Below are positions 7,867-15,965 of a stretch of DNA of 64,000 nucleotides, piece by piece. Below the pieces are notes generated by a model. The model was not told the DNA's origin. It ran no database searches and worked only from the letters and a program-made list of their open reading frames with translations. The position numbers and the translations under genes are program-made. Source of the stretch: Paraburkholderia sp. D15 (lineage in GTDB: Bacteria; Pseudomonadota; Gammaproteobacteria; Burkholderiales; Burkholderiaceae). Where the stretch lies: assembly GCF_029910215.1 (NCBI RefSeq), contig NZ_CP110395.1:2604001-2668000 (forward strand), read 5' to 3'. Positions within the stretch are counted from its first letter, which is position 1. The number at the start of each line of letters is the position of its first letter.

Positions 7867-9582
7867 TCAGAAACTTGCGCGCACGTAGAAATCGAAACGC
7901 GGGCTGTACTGCTTCGTGTAGACGCCGGACTTCAGCGGCCAGCCGGCCTCGAAATCCGCGCTCAGGTACTTGAACATCTGCAAACGCGTGCCCACGCCGA
8001 CGCTCAACAGGTTGAAGCTCGCGGTCTGCTCCGGCAGCGGGCTGAGCAGCCACAGATGCGCGGCATCGACGAACGCATGGAAGCGCCACTCGTTGATGCG
8101 GCTGCCGCCCGCCGCGCCCAGATATTTCGCGACCGACGGACTGCGCAGTTCGAGCGAGCCGATCACGCCGCTGTCCGCGGTGTCTTCCGCCTGCATGTAG
8201 CCGCGCACGCTGTTCATGCCGCCCGCCGCGAACTGTTCGCTCGACACCAGCGGCGAATTGGCGAGCTGCGCGCTGACGTGCGCGTTGGCCTGCATGTCGT
8301 TGGCGAAGCGCTGCGTGTGATTGACGTCGAACTTCGCGTAGAGGAAGTCGGCGGTCGCGTTGTAGCGTTTGTTGTCCCACGCGCCGGCATCGCTGCCGAT
8401 GCCGCGGATGTTGGTGGTCAGCGATACCGAGAAGGCGGTCTGCGAGTTCTTCAGATTGAGCGAGCTGGTGTAGCCGAGCGTCACCGGCACGTAGGTCAGC
8501 GGCGCATACGAGGTCTGTCCCGGCAGGCTGACGTTTTCGTCGTAATGCTTGCGGTCGATCTCGATGCTCACCGACTGCGCGTACGTGTCCGACGCCGGCA
8601 ACGCGTAGAGCGCGGTAAAGCCGTACGTGGTGCCCTTGCCGAGCACGTTGGTGCCGCCGACCGACGCCACGTTGCTGTCCGAATGCACGACCGTCGCCAG
8701 CAGGCTCCAGTGCGAATCGCGCAGCGGCGCCAGATACGAAAACGAATACACGCGCGCATCGTTCGGGTGCTGCGGGGCGATCACGTACGTGCCCGATACC
8801 ACGTGCCCGAGCTGCCACAGGTTCGAATAGCTCAGCGTCGCGCTGGTGCGCAGCGACGACGTGCCGGGGCTGTTGTCGTTGTTCAGTTCGAGCGCGCCGT
8901 GCAGCGGGCTGTGATCGTCGACCTTCAGATCGACGTCCACGGTTTGCGGCAAGGCGCCGGGCTTCAGCACCGGAATCACCTGGCGGTCGGCGCCGCGGTT
9001 CAGATCCGTGAGCTGCTGCTGCGCGACGCCGAAGTCGGGCACGGTGCCTTCCGCGAGCGCGGGCACCGCGTCGCGAATGTTCTGCGGCGAGTTGTACTGC
9101 GCGCCTTCCACGCGCAGGCGTCCCACTTTCGCCTCGACGACCTGCAGCAGGATCACGCCGTTTTTCACCTGCTGCTGCGGCAGCTCGACGACCACCGACT
9201 GATAGCCGCGATCCTGATACACCTTCTGCAATGCATCGCGCGCGGCGTTGACGTCGGCGAGCGTCTTGCCCGGACCTTCGAACGGATAGACCGCCTTCTC
9301 GATCTCCAGACTCGGCAAGGTCGTATTGCCGCGTACGATGAATTCGTTCAGATCGAACGTCTGCGGCGCGGACTGCGCGCGTGGCGCGGCAGGTACGTCC
9401 TCCGCGTGCGCGCTCGCCGCGAAACCGAGACCGCCGATCAGCGCCATGCTCGCGAGACCGGCCACGCTCGTTGCGCCCGTCACGCTCATCAGATGCGCGA
9501 CGGGCGTCAGGCGGCGCTGCCGCGCGGCGCGTCCGTGTTGCGCCGTCTGTCCGCTCGCTTCCCCGTTGACTCTTGGCGGCAT
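7867..9582 (-). CDS. TpsB two-partner secretion transporter (ShlB/FhaC/HecB family; PdtB-like)
   Basis: Outer-membrane transporter that exports a TpsA exoprotein. I chose the ATG 9580-9582 because AAGGGGA lies 7-8 bases before it; an in-frame GTG at 9628-9630 would add 16 residues. A long basic leader ends at ASAHA/ED. Then come POTRA domains (about 75-250: FDLNEFIVRGNTTLPSLE, LLQVVEAKVGRLRVEGA) and a 16-strand barrel with the conserved GGMNSVRGYMQAE loop (VRGY/F motif). The C-terminal strand ends FDFYVRASF, with terminal Phe. The likely substrate is the giant TpsA at 23822-36412, the only TpsA in the window. First gene of the leftward energy-transduction operon. Confidence 0.94.
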   Translation of the reverse strand: MPPRVNGEASGQTAQHGRAARQRRLTPVAHLMSVTGATSVAGLASMALIGGLGFAASAHAEDVPAAPRAQSAPQTFDLNEFIVRGNTTLPSLEIEKAVYPFEGPGKTLADVNAARDALQKVYQDRGYQSVVVELPQQQVKNGVILLQVVEAKVGRLRVEGAQYNSPQNIRDAVPALAEGTVPDFGVAQQQLTDLNRGADRQVIPVLKPGALPQTVDVDLKVDDHSPLHGALELNNDNSPGTSSLRTSATLSYSNLWQLGHVVSGTYVIAPQHPNDARVYSFSYLAPLRDSHWSLLATVVHSDSNVASVGGTNVLGKGTTYGFTALYALPASDTYAQSVSIEIDRKHYDENVSLPGQTSYAPLTYVPVTLGYTSSLNLKNSQTAFSVSLTTNIRGIGSDAGAWDNKRYNATADFLYAKFDVNHTQRFANDMQANAHVSAQLANSPLVSSEQFAAGGMNSVRGYMQAEDTADSGVIGSLELRSPSVAKYLGAAGGSRINEWRFHAFVDAAHLWLLSPLPEQTASFNLLSVGVGTRLQMFKYLSADFEAGWPLKSGVYTKQYSPRFDFYVRASF

Positions 9583-9697
9583 GCGCCATTCCCCTTTTTT
9601 CATTCGGATCGTTGCTACATCGGCGGGCACGATTGCATCGGCTCGCTAACACAGTTTGATTGCAGAATTGTTACGCTTAGTTGGACATCCTAATCAT

Positions 9698-9718
9698 GCG
9701 GATCGAAGCCCGATCCGC
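9698..9718. promoter_or_regulatory. inverted repeat upstream of the TpsB gene
   Basis: GCGGATCG and CGATCCGC form an 8-bp stem around a five-base loop, between the TIGR03032-type gene and the TpsB gene. There is no U-tract on either strand, so it is not a classical terminator. It could be a regulator site in the TpsB promoter or a processing hairpin. Confidence 0.4.
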
Positions 9719-9792
9719 GATTCCGTGTCCTTATCATCAAGACGAAACGAGTGCGCCTAACCCGCAGCGCATAAGCGAAAATATTCTAAAAA

Positions 9793-10956
9793 TTATGCCG
9801 AGGCCCGGCGTTGCCGCGCCTGGTCTTCGTCTTCCTCGCGCGGGCGCGTCTGCCAGAAGCCGCCCTTCATCGTCGCGATCGAGGGCGTATCGGACCACTC
9901 GCGCGGGTTCACGATTTCGGCACGCAACACGTCCGGCAGCACCTGCACGTCGAACACTTCGTCCACGCCGTTGTAGAACTCCAGAATGCCCAGCACTTCG
10001 CCGCTGCCGAGATCGATCGCGGCGACGCCGGCCACCAGCGCGGCCGACTCGCTCTCGATCGGCAAGCCTTGCGGCCCGCGCCGCTCGCGCAACTTCGACA
10101 GGCCGACGAACAGCACGCCGCGATAGGCCGCGAGACCGTGCGTGAAACCCGGCAAGCTCGCGACGATGCGCCGCCGGCCGCTCAGCCGGTCGATCTCCAG
10201 CACTTCGCCGCGCCCGCCTTCGAGTACATAGAGACGGCTGTCGATCACACGCGGCGAATGCGGCATCGACAGGCCCGATGCGATCACGCGTCCGGAAGGC
10301 ACTTCCATCACGATGCCGCCGTTCGCCATGCCTTCGCGCCAGCCGAACGGCGTGCCGGTTTGACCCAGCGCGGTCGCATACACCACCTTGCCGTCGTGAA
10401 ACGCCATACCGTTCAGGTGGCAACGATCGTCCGGACCGAACTCGGTGACGAACGGCGGTTGCCAGATCGGCGTGAAATTGAAGTACCCGTCGATCACGCA
10501 GATGCACGAGTAACGCGTATTCACCGCCAGCAGAATCTGCTTGTCGAACACCATGTCGTGCAGATCGAGGTCGCCGGTGTAGTACGTCATGCGCGGTACG
10601 AACACCGCGTCGTAGTGATCGGGCCGCGGCGGATACGAGGGGGCGAGCGTCGGCAGATTGGCGAACACCATCAGTTCATGCAGGGTCGCCACCGCAAGGC
10701 GGTTGCCGCTCACCGTCATGCCCATCGAGCGCGGCAGCAGACAGGCGGACAAGGTCGGCTTGCCGTCGTCGACGCCGAGCAGCGCGACACCCGAAGGACG
10801 GCGGCTGATCGCGAGAGAACATTTGAGCGAGGCCAGCACATCGAGAAAACGGCCGTTATCGCGCAGATTGATGAACGGCGCGTCGATATCGTTCGACGCC
10901 GCGTCCTCGGCCTGCGCGGACGCGCCCTCGTATTGGCTTTCTCCGGATCGTTCCAC
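9793..10956 (-). CDS. TIGR03032/DUF4915-type conserved hypothetical protein
   Basis: A beta-propeller-like conserved protein of unknown function. Typical blocks are RPDHYDAVFVPRMTYYTGDL, DLHDMVFDKQILLAVNTRYS, CHLNGMAFHDGKVVYATALG, MPHSPRVIDSRLYVLEGGRG, and FTHGLAAYRGVLFVGLSKLR. These match the TIGR03032 family as I know it. The start is uncertain: I use GTG (10954-10956), but the frame continues to a TTG at 11091; no strong Shine-Dalgarno supports either. It has no signal peptide. It ends 210 bases before the TpsB gene on the same strand. The family has no known role; here it sits inside an adhesin secretion locus. Confidence 0.8.
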   Translation of the reverse strand: MERSGESQYEGASAQAEDAASNDIDAPFINLRDNGRFLDVLASLKCSLAISRRPSGVALLGVDDGKPTLSACLLPRSMGMTVSGNRLAVATLHELMVFANLPTLAPSYPPRPDHYDAVFVPRMTYYTGDLDLHDMVFDKQILLAVNTRYSCICVIDGYFNFTPIWQPPFVTEFGPDDRCHLNGMAFHDGKVVYATALGQTGTPFGWREGMANGGIVMEVPSGRVIASGLSMPHSPRVIDSRLYVLEGGRGEVLEIDRLSGRRRIVASLPGFTHGLAAYRGVLFVGLSKLRERRGPQGLPIESESAALVAGVAAIDLGSGEVLGILEFYNGVDEVFDVQVLPDVLRAEIVNPREWSDTPSIATMKGGFWQTRPREEDEDQARQRRASA

Positions 10957-11362
10957 GTGTGTATCCCAAGCTCTAACGTTTGTTTTTTTCAAGGCACCCG
11001 GCAATGCGCGCAAGTGTCGCGCGTCGTGCGTGGCCGTCGTATCGAATGCGTTTTTTTGGTGCTGTTTCCAGGCCGCTTTTATGCTTCCCAACTTCTAGAC
11101 GGAACGAGCGGCGCAATCCCGCAAACTATTTTTTCCGCACGTGGGCGCTCGTCGCAAAAAGGCCTAAAAATGCGGCGTGCATATTAATCGCCGGACACAT
11201 TCCATCCTCTCCTGCCGATGCGTAATTTTTTGTGACACGCGCCGAACATTCGTGTGAGGAAACATTCGGCACGCGGTGGAAGGCTTCGAAATGTGAATGG
11301 CCTGCGGGATAGAGCACGTCGAAACGTCTTAACCAGTACAGGGAGATATTGGCGAGGACCAC
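10957..11362. other. intergenic control region between divergent genes
   Basis: 406 bases between the leftward TIGR03032-type gene and the rightward membrane-protein gene. AT-rich blocks (TTTTTT runs at 10981, 11051, 11130 and 11226) suggest promoters on both strands. TTTTTTGTGACAC at 11226-11238 reads on the minus strand as one Pho-box-like half-site without a convincing second half. An in-frame extension of the leftward gene to 11091 is possible. I see no further coding sequence. Confidence 0.5.
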
Positions 11363-11953
11363 ATGTTGATCACCACGTTGCTGGTACGGCGGCTTGTCGC
11401 GAGGCTGACGCGCACGCGTGACGGGTTTCGCGACGGGTTTCGCGACGGGTTTGGCGAATCCGGCGTCGACGGCGAGCATGCGCTCGCGCGCCCACTGCGC
11501 TGGCGCATGCCGTGGCTCGCCTGGCAGATGCTGTCGTGGTTCGCGCTGACGCTGCTGGCGCCACCGTTCTGGATCATCGGCGCATTGCAGATGATCAATC
11601 CGCACAGCGATCAACCCTTGTTCTGGAATGCGCTGATGGCGATCGTGCCGCTCGCGGGCGGCATCACGATCGTGCTGACCAATCAGCAGCATTACCGGAT
11701 GCCGTTCCACAGTCATCGCGCGGCGGCGCTGTTCTACTTTCAGCGCAGCATGGCGCTGAGTTGCGCGCTGGTGCTGCTGCTGTTGTGGAGCACGCATGCG
11801 ATCGACGACCTCGTCGCGCCGCTCGCCATCGCCTCGCCGGGATCGCGCCCCGCCGCGCTCGCGATGTGGATGACGGGTCTCGTCGCCGCGTTCGGCATTT
11901 CGTCATCTCTGCATGCGAGCATCCTGCACGTGTGGCTCGCGTTTCTCGCCTGA
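11363..11953 (+). CDS. hypothetical inner-membrane protein
   Basis: A 196-residue protein with about four hydrophobic helices (around 52-72 WQMLSWFALTLLAPPFWIIG, 85-105, 125-145, 170-195) and a basic cytoplasmic start. The ATG follows AGGACCAC with weak pairing. Residues 19-31 (RDGFRDGFRDGFG) come from a 12-bp tandem repeat. It ends 47 bases before gspK, so the two are probably co-transcribed. I do not recognise the family. Position suggests a membrane partner of the type II secretion components. Confidence 0.72.
   Translation: MLITTLLVRRLVARLTRTRDGFRDGFRDGFGESGVDGEHALARPLRWRMPWLAWQMLSWFALTLLAPPFWIIGALQMINPHSDQPLFWNALMAIVPLAGGITIVLTNQQHYRMPFHSHRAAALFYFQRSMALSCALVLLLLWSTHAIDDLVAPLAIASPGSRPAALAMWMTGLVAAFGISSSLHASILHVWLAFLA
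11420..11455 (+). repeat. 12-bp tandem repeat inside the membrane-protein gene
   Basis: GACGGGTTTCGC is repeated three times, the last copy with one change. It encodes the DGFR repeats near the N-terminus. The unit length keeps the frame, so copy number could vary without breaking the gene. Confidence 0.85.
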
Positions 11954-12000
11954 GCCGGCTTCTTTTCTTCCACTCTTCATTTGCGCGCGGGAGCGAACGG

Positions 12001-12999
12001 ATGCGTCCACAACGATCCATCGGCAAAGCGATGGCCGCGCGCGAACGCGGCGTCGCGATCGTGACCGTGTTGCTGGTCGTCGCGCTGGCCGCCACGTTGG
12101 CGGCCAGCGTGCTATGGCGTCAGCAGGTCGCGATACGCGACGTGGAAAACCAGCGCCTCGCGGTGGAAACGATGTGGGCCGAGCGCGCCGCGGTCGAATG
12201 GGCGCGCGCGTTGTTGCGCGACCAGGGCGTGAGCTCGAACGTCGCGTATGTGGGACAGCCGTGGTCGATTCCCGTGAACGACGTGCGGCTCGGCGATTTC
12301 CTCGCGAGCGGCGGCGGCGGCGCGGCGACCAACGGGGAACTCGCCGGCGCGCTCATCTCCGGCAGCGTGGAAGACGCGCAGGCGAAGTTCAACCTGATGA
12401 ATCTCGTGTCGCGCACCGCGCCCGGCAAACCGTATCAGGTCAACGGCCAGGGCGTGCTCGCGTATCGGCGGCTGCTGGGCGAACTCTCGCTCGACCCGGC
12501 GCTCGCGCAGCAAACCGCCGAGTACATGCTGAAGTCATTGCGCGAGACCAACGGCGGCGAAGGCTGGCCGTTGCAACTCGTCACGCTCGCGGATCTGTCG
12601 CGCGCCGGGGGCTACGACGCGCATGCGATCGAGACGCTCACGCCGCTCGTCACGATCCTGCCCGACCTCACCACGGTCAATGCGAACACCGCGCCGGAAC
12701 CGGTGCTCGTCGCCTCGATTCCGACGCTGCCGCGCATGCTCGCGCACCGGCTCGTCGAGCGGCGCGATACCGCGTACTTCGTCAGTACCGGCGACATCGC
12801 CGCCGTGCTGGCGCCGACCCAGAACAATGCGAGCCTGCCGGACGGTTCGAACGTCGGCGTGAATAGCGGGTACTTCATCGTTCACTGCCGGATTCATTCC
12901 GCGCGGATCAATACGCGGATCGATACGCTGGTGGCGCGCTACGGGGTCGGCAATTTCAACTGGACGTCGGTGATCTGGGTGCACCGGATCGTGGGCTAG
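12001..12999 (+). CDS. gspK: type II secretion minor pseudopilin GspK
   Basis: A 332-residue minor pseudopilin that caps the type II secretion pseudopilus tip. GGGAGCGAACGG precedes the ATG. The prepilin cleavage site is RERG/VAIVTVLLVVALAAT; the usual Glu at +5 is absent, as is normal for GspK. The large alpha domain typical of GspK follows, with the FNLMNL segment (about 130), helix-hairpin-like TVNANTAPEPVLVASIP (about 225) and a GYFIVHCRIH strand near the end. Its partners GspH, GspF, GspJ and GspI are encoded elsewhere in this window, while GspD, GspE and GspG are not seen. Confidence 0.92.
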   Translation: MRPQRSIGKAMAARERGVAIVTVLLVVALAATLAASVLWRQQVAIRDVENQRLAVETMWAERAAVEWARALLRDQGVSSNVAYVGQPWSIPVNDVRLGDFLASGGGGAATNGELAGALISGSVEDAQAKFNLMNLVSRTAPGKPYQVNGQGVLAYRRLLGELSLDPALAQQTAEYMLKSLRETNGGEGWPLQLVTLADLSRAGGYDAHAIETLTPLVTILPDLTTVNANTAPEPVLVASIPTLPRMLAHRLVERRDTAYFVSTGDIAAVLAPTQNNASLPDGSNVGVNSGYFIVHCRIHSARINTRIDTLVARYGVGNFNWTSVIWVHRIVG

Positions 13000-13042
13000 C
13001 GCAGCGGCATCCGGTCACGGATGCACGTCCGCGCGGCTCGCC

Positions 13043-14719
13043 TCAATGAAAATCGCTGACGGCCGTCTCTCCGGCTAGCTGAACCAGCGACGCATAGTCC
13101 AGCGACAGCCGGTCGAAATTCGTCTCGCGCACCTGGCCGATCAAACGGTTCCAGTCGTCGATCGACACCAGCAATGCGACGGGCCGGTTGTATTTGGTCA
13201 CCATCACGAGCGCGTCGCTCGCGTGACGCAGCGCGCGCGACGGATTGCTGCTGAAGTCGCGCGTCGCCATCGCGATGGTGGGCAGCGCCGCGAAGCCGGC
13301 CGCCGCGCGTTGCGCGTCGTCGCGCAGCAGGTGGTCGAGCGTCGTGGCGAGCAGACGCGCCTGCGATTTCGCCGACACCTTGTGATCGCGCCTCCGTCTA
13401 CGCAGACTGCGCGGATCCACATGCACGGCAAGCTGGCGCGCCAGATCGCGCAGCGCGATATCGGACAGTTTGTCGTAGCAGCGCCAGTCTTCCGGCGGCA
13501 ACGCGATCATCATGCCGCCGTACGCGGTTTCGATGCCCGCCGCGATATGCGAGGGCAAGCGTTCGAGATCGCGCTCGTCGAGCTCGATGCTTTGCCGCAC
13601 CACGCCGATCATCGCGGCGAACACGTTGTACGCGAGCGCGGCGATGCCCGCCGCGAGCGGTGCGGCCCGCGACGCGATCGTGCCGGGGAGCGCGCCATCG
13701 CGGATGGCATCGAGCGGCAGCGGCAACGCGTCGTGCCACGCACGGGTCGCGAACTGAACGATCTGCAGCGCGTCGAGCATCGACCCGGGCGCATTCGTCA
13801 GCAGACGGACGACCTCGCCCGTACCGCCATCCGTTGCATCGCGATGCCATTCGATGCGGCGGAATCCCGGCGACGTGTCCCCCGCTTCGGCCATCGCTAC
13901 GCGTTGTTCGTACACCGGTGCATCGTCGAGCCGACCCTGTTCACGAGCATCGCCCAGCGAGCGATACGGCGGTACGCAGGCCTGTTCCCGCACGACGAAC
14001 AGACTGCCGTCGCTGGGCCAGCCGGCCAGGATCGCGGCGGGATTGAAGTGCCCGTCGAGCAGCCAGAGTTCGCCTGGCCGCACCGATTCGACGAGTTGCG
14101 CGACGAACGCACGCTCATGCACCGCGCCCCGTTCGTACGGCAACAGGTCCACGATCGATCCGCGCTGCGGGTCGTAGACCGGCAACGCGCAAGCACCTTG
14201 CTCCGCGAGATGCGGTACGTCCGGCGCGATCACGTGCGTGCAGCCGGACGGTCCCGGCATGCAGCGCATCCCCGCCGACATCGACGCCCCGTCGAGCACA
14301 CGCACGCGCCAATCGGCCGGCAGCGCCAGGCCGTCCAGCGCGCGCGACGCCGCGACCGGCAGCAGCAACGCGGCGCTATCGCGCACCAACGCACGCCCCC
14401 ATTGCGGATACGCGCGGCTCATGCGGTCGTGCAGCGCGGTCACGTTCGCGTCGAGGGCCGACGGCCCGGCGGTCCGCATGCCGTGCATGGCGTTCGTGCC
14501 TTGCGCCCCACTCGCGCCATTCACCTGCGCGGCAATCCGCAACATCGCGTCGACCGTCAACGCGAACAGCGCCTCGCGCAGCGGTTCCGCGTCGCCGTCC
14601 GCGCTCCGCTCGAACGGATCGTCGAGCGATTCCGCATGCACCGCCCATTGCATGACGAGCCGCGCCATCACCGCCATCGGGCTATGCTCGACAAAGCGTT
14701 CCATGACTGTGCGTATCAA
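13043..14719 (-). CDS. transposase-derived protein fused to a Phd/YefM antitoxin domain (PhdA-like)
   Basis: A 558-residue fusion. Residues about 8-470 follow IS4-family DDE transposases block by block: FVEHSPMAVMARLVMQW, VRVLDG, LPYERGAVHERAF, GELWLLDGHFN, AALAYNVFAAMIG, and a basic SLRRRRR tail with SAKSQARLLAT. The family's usual LWIADRNF is here LWLLDGHF, and the expected YR-RW-IE block with the catalytic Glu is replaced by RAWHDALPLPLDAIRDG, so it looks inactive. The last 85 residues (MATRDFSSNPSRALRHASDA, then VTKYNRPVALLVSIDDWNRL) are a Phd/YefM domain. No toxin gene adjoins, and I see no flanking inverted repeats. In P. aeruginosa a prevent-host-death protein (PhdA, PA0691) sits between pdtA and pdtB, as I recall; this is likely its counterpart. 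Confidence 0.82.
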   Translation of the reverse strand: MIRTVMERFVEHSPMAVMARLVMQWAVHAESLDDPFERSADGDAEPLREALFALTVDAMLRIAAQVNGASGAQGTNAMHGMRTAGPSALDANVTALHDRMSRAYPQWGRALVRDSAALLLPVAASRALDGLALPADWRVRVLDGASMSAGMRCMPGPSGCTHVIAPDVPHLAEQGACALPVYDPQRGSIVDLLPYERGAVHERAFVAQLVESVRPGELWLLDGHFNPAAILAGWPSDGSLFVVREQACVPPYRSLGDAREQGRLDDAPVYEQRVAMAEAGDTSPGFRRIEWHRDATDGGTGEVVRLLTNAPGSMLDALQIVQFATRAWHDALPLPLDAIRDGALPGTIASRAAPLAAGIAALAYNVFAAMIGVVRQSIELDERDLERLPSHIAAGIETAYGGMMIALPPEDWRCYDKLSDIALRDLARQLAVHVDPRSLRRRRRDHKVSAKSQARLLATTLDHLLRDDAQRAAAGFAALPTIAMATRDFSSNPSRALRHASDALVMVTKYNRPVALLVSIDDWNRLIGQVRETNFDRLSLDYASLVQLAGETAVSDFH

Positions 14720-14841
14720 GTGGCCACCTCGTTATCGTTTTGAATAACCCACTGCGATCTTGACGAACCTTTTCCGGCGTCGGACCATCGAACGTGACGG
14801 ATTCGGGGCACGTCCCCGGCCGACATCCACAAGGACCTGTC

Positions 14842-15675
14842 ATGTTTGTCGATCCGCGCGTCGCGCACGGCCGCGCCCGATACGATCTGAACCGCTCTCC
14901 GCGCCTGTTCGCCGAAGAACGCCGCGGCGAGATCAGCGACGTCGTGACGACGAGTCTCGACGGCTTCGCCGGCGTGCGCAACCGGCGCAATCTGCTGCGC
15001 CTGCTCGAACGTCAGGTCGCGCCGCGGCTCGCGAAGCTCGGCCTCGATCCCTACGTCGGACCGCTCGGCGCAAGCGAAGGCCTGTTCGTCAACTTCTCGA
15101 CGATGAGCGCCGAACACGGCCTGCGTGAATTCCAGTTGCAACTGAGTGTGCCGGATCTGGTGCTGCGCAGCTTCGCATCGAACACGATCCGTCCGCACGC
15201 GGTCGCGCGCTGCATGCAGCGCAACGGCGTCGCGTCGCTCGCGAGGATCGAGGCGGAAACCGGCGCGGCCTTCGTGCTGGCCCGCGTGATCCGTCCGCTC
15301 GCGCTCGCCGAAAAATGGCAACAGGTCGGCGTGCCGACGCCGAACGGCCTGTTCGTCGGCGCGTTGAACGAGGGCAACGACGTCTGCCTGAACACCTACA
15401 TCCGGCCCGCGATCAGCGACCGCGACTCGCGCTGGGACGGCTTCGCCGCGCTGTTCGCGAGCATGCCGGCGTGGGACGCGCAGCAGATCCGGCAAGGCAG
15501 CGAACTGCTGCACTGGATGGTCAACCATATCGTCGCCTTGCAAAAGTCCGCCTCGTTCGCCGAGCGTTTGCCGTTCCTGCTCGAACCTTATCGCCATGTC
15601 GCCGATCCGCTCGACGCGAGCTGGCATGCCGCGCGCGAAAGCGAACGCACGCACGGCGACGCGTCGGCGCCATGA
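14842..15675 (+). CDS. conserved hypothetical protein
   Basis: A 277-residue soluble protein with no signal peptide or membrane helix. The ATG 14842-14844 follows AAGGACCTGTC; an in-frame upstream extension to 14794 lacks such a site. The composition is that of a normal globular protein, with blocks such as MSAEHGLREFQLQLSVPDLV, GVPTPNGLFVGALNEGNDVC and LLHWMVNHIVALQK. I do not recognise a family. It is divergent from the transposase-derived gene and is followed by a repeat-bearing gap before the signalling genes. A role in the surrounding secretion locus is likely only by position. Confidence 0.72.
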   Translation: MFVDPRVAHGRARYDLNRSPRLFAEERRGEISDVVTTSLDGFAGVRNRRNLLRLLERQVAPRLAKLGLDPYVGPLGASEGLFVNFSTMSAEHGLREFQLQLSVPDLVLRSFASNTIRPHAVARCMQRNGVASLARIEAETGAAFVLARVIRPLALAEKWQQVGVPTPNGLFVGALNEGNDVCLNTYIRPAISDRDSRWDGFAALFASMPAWDAQQIRQGSELLHWMVNHIVALQKSASFAERLPFLLEPYRHVADPLDASWHAARESERTHGDASAP

Positions 15676-15965
15676 GCGTGGCGGCATGTGCCTTACATAA
15701 ACTAGGTCGAAGCGAACGCGCGTAACCCGCAGACTTTCTTTCGAAGAAGCCCTCGAAGCGGACGCGGCGCGTGCACGCGCGGGTCTTTCATGCGGATTGA
15801 GTGGAACGGTGAAAAGCGGATGAAAAGCGGATGAAAAGCGAAGCGACGGCGCGACCGGGAACGCGCGCCAGAAGAACAAAGACAGGCACGGCGAAACGCA
15901 ATGTCGTGGGCGCGAGCGCAGCCCAACAGGACGGCCACGCCGAGCTCAGCTCAACGTAACGGTCC
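15676..15965. other. non-coding gap with short direct repeats
   Basis: Between convergent genes (277-residue protein and FecR-like gene). GAAAAGCGGAT is repeated at 15811, 15822 and, partly, 15833. I see no believable gene and no clear rho-independent terminator. Confidence 0.5.

Noticed and set aside
5993..9652. A single 1219-codon minus-strand open frame that would join the ExbB fusion to upstream sequence.
   Set aside because: The upstream part is a frame shadow of the TpsB gene; the real start is the GTG at 7787-7789 with a Shine-Dalgarno and signal peptide.
9698..9718. Terminator for the TIGR03032-type gene.
   Set aside because: The stem is good but there is no U-tract on the minus strand; kept only as an inverted repeat.
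13043..13330. A stand-alone type II antitoxin with a neighbouring toxin.
   Set aside because: The Phd/YefM domain is in frame with the transposase-like part without an internal start with a ribosome-binding site, and no toxin-like small gene is adjacent.
13000..14841. Boundaries of an insertion sequence around the transposase-like gene.
   Set aside because: No terminal inverted repeats or target duplications are visible; the gene looks domesticated, not mobile.
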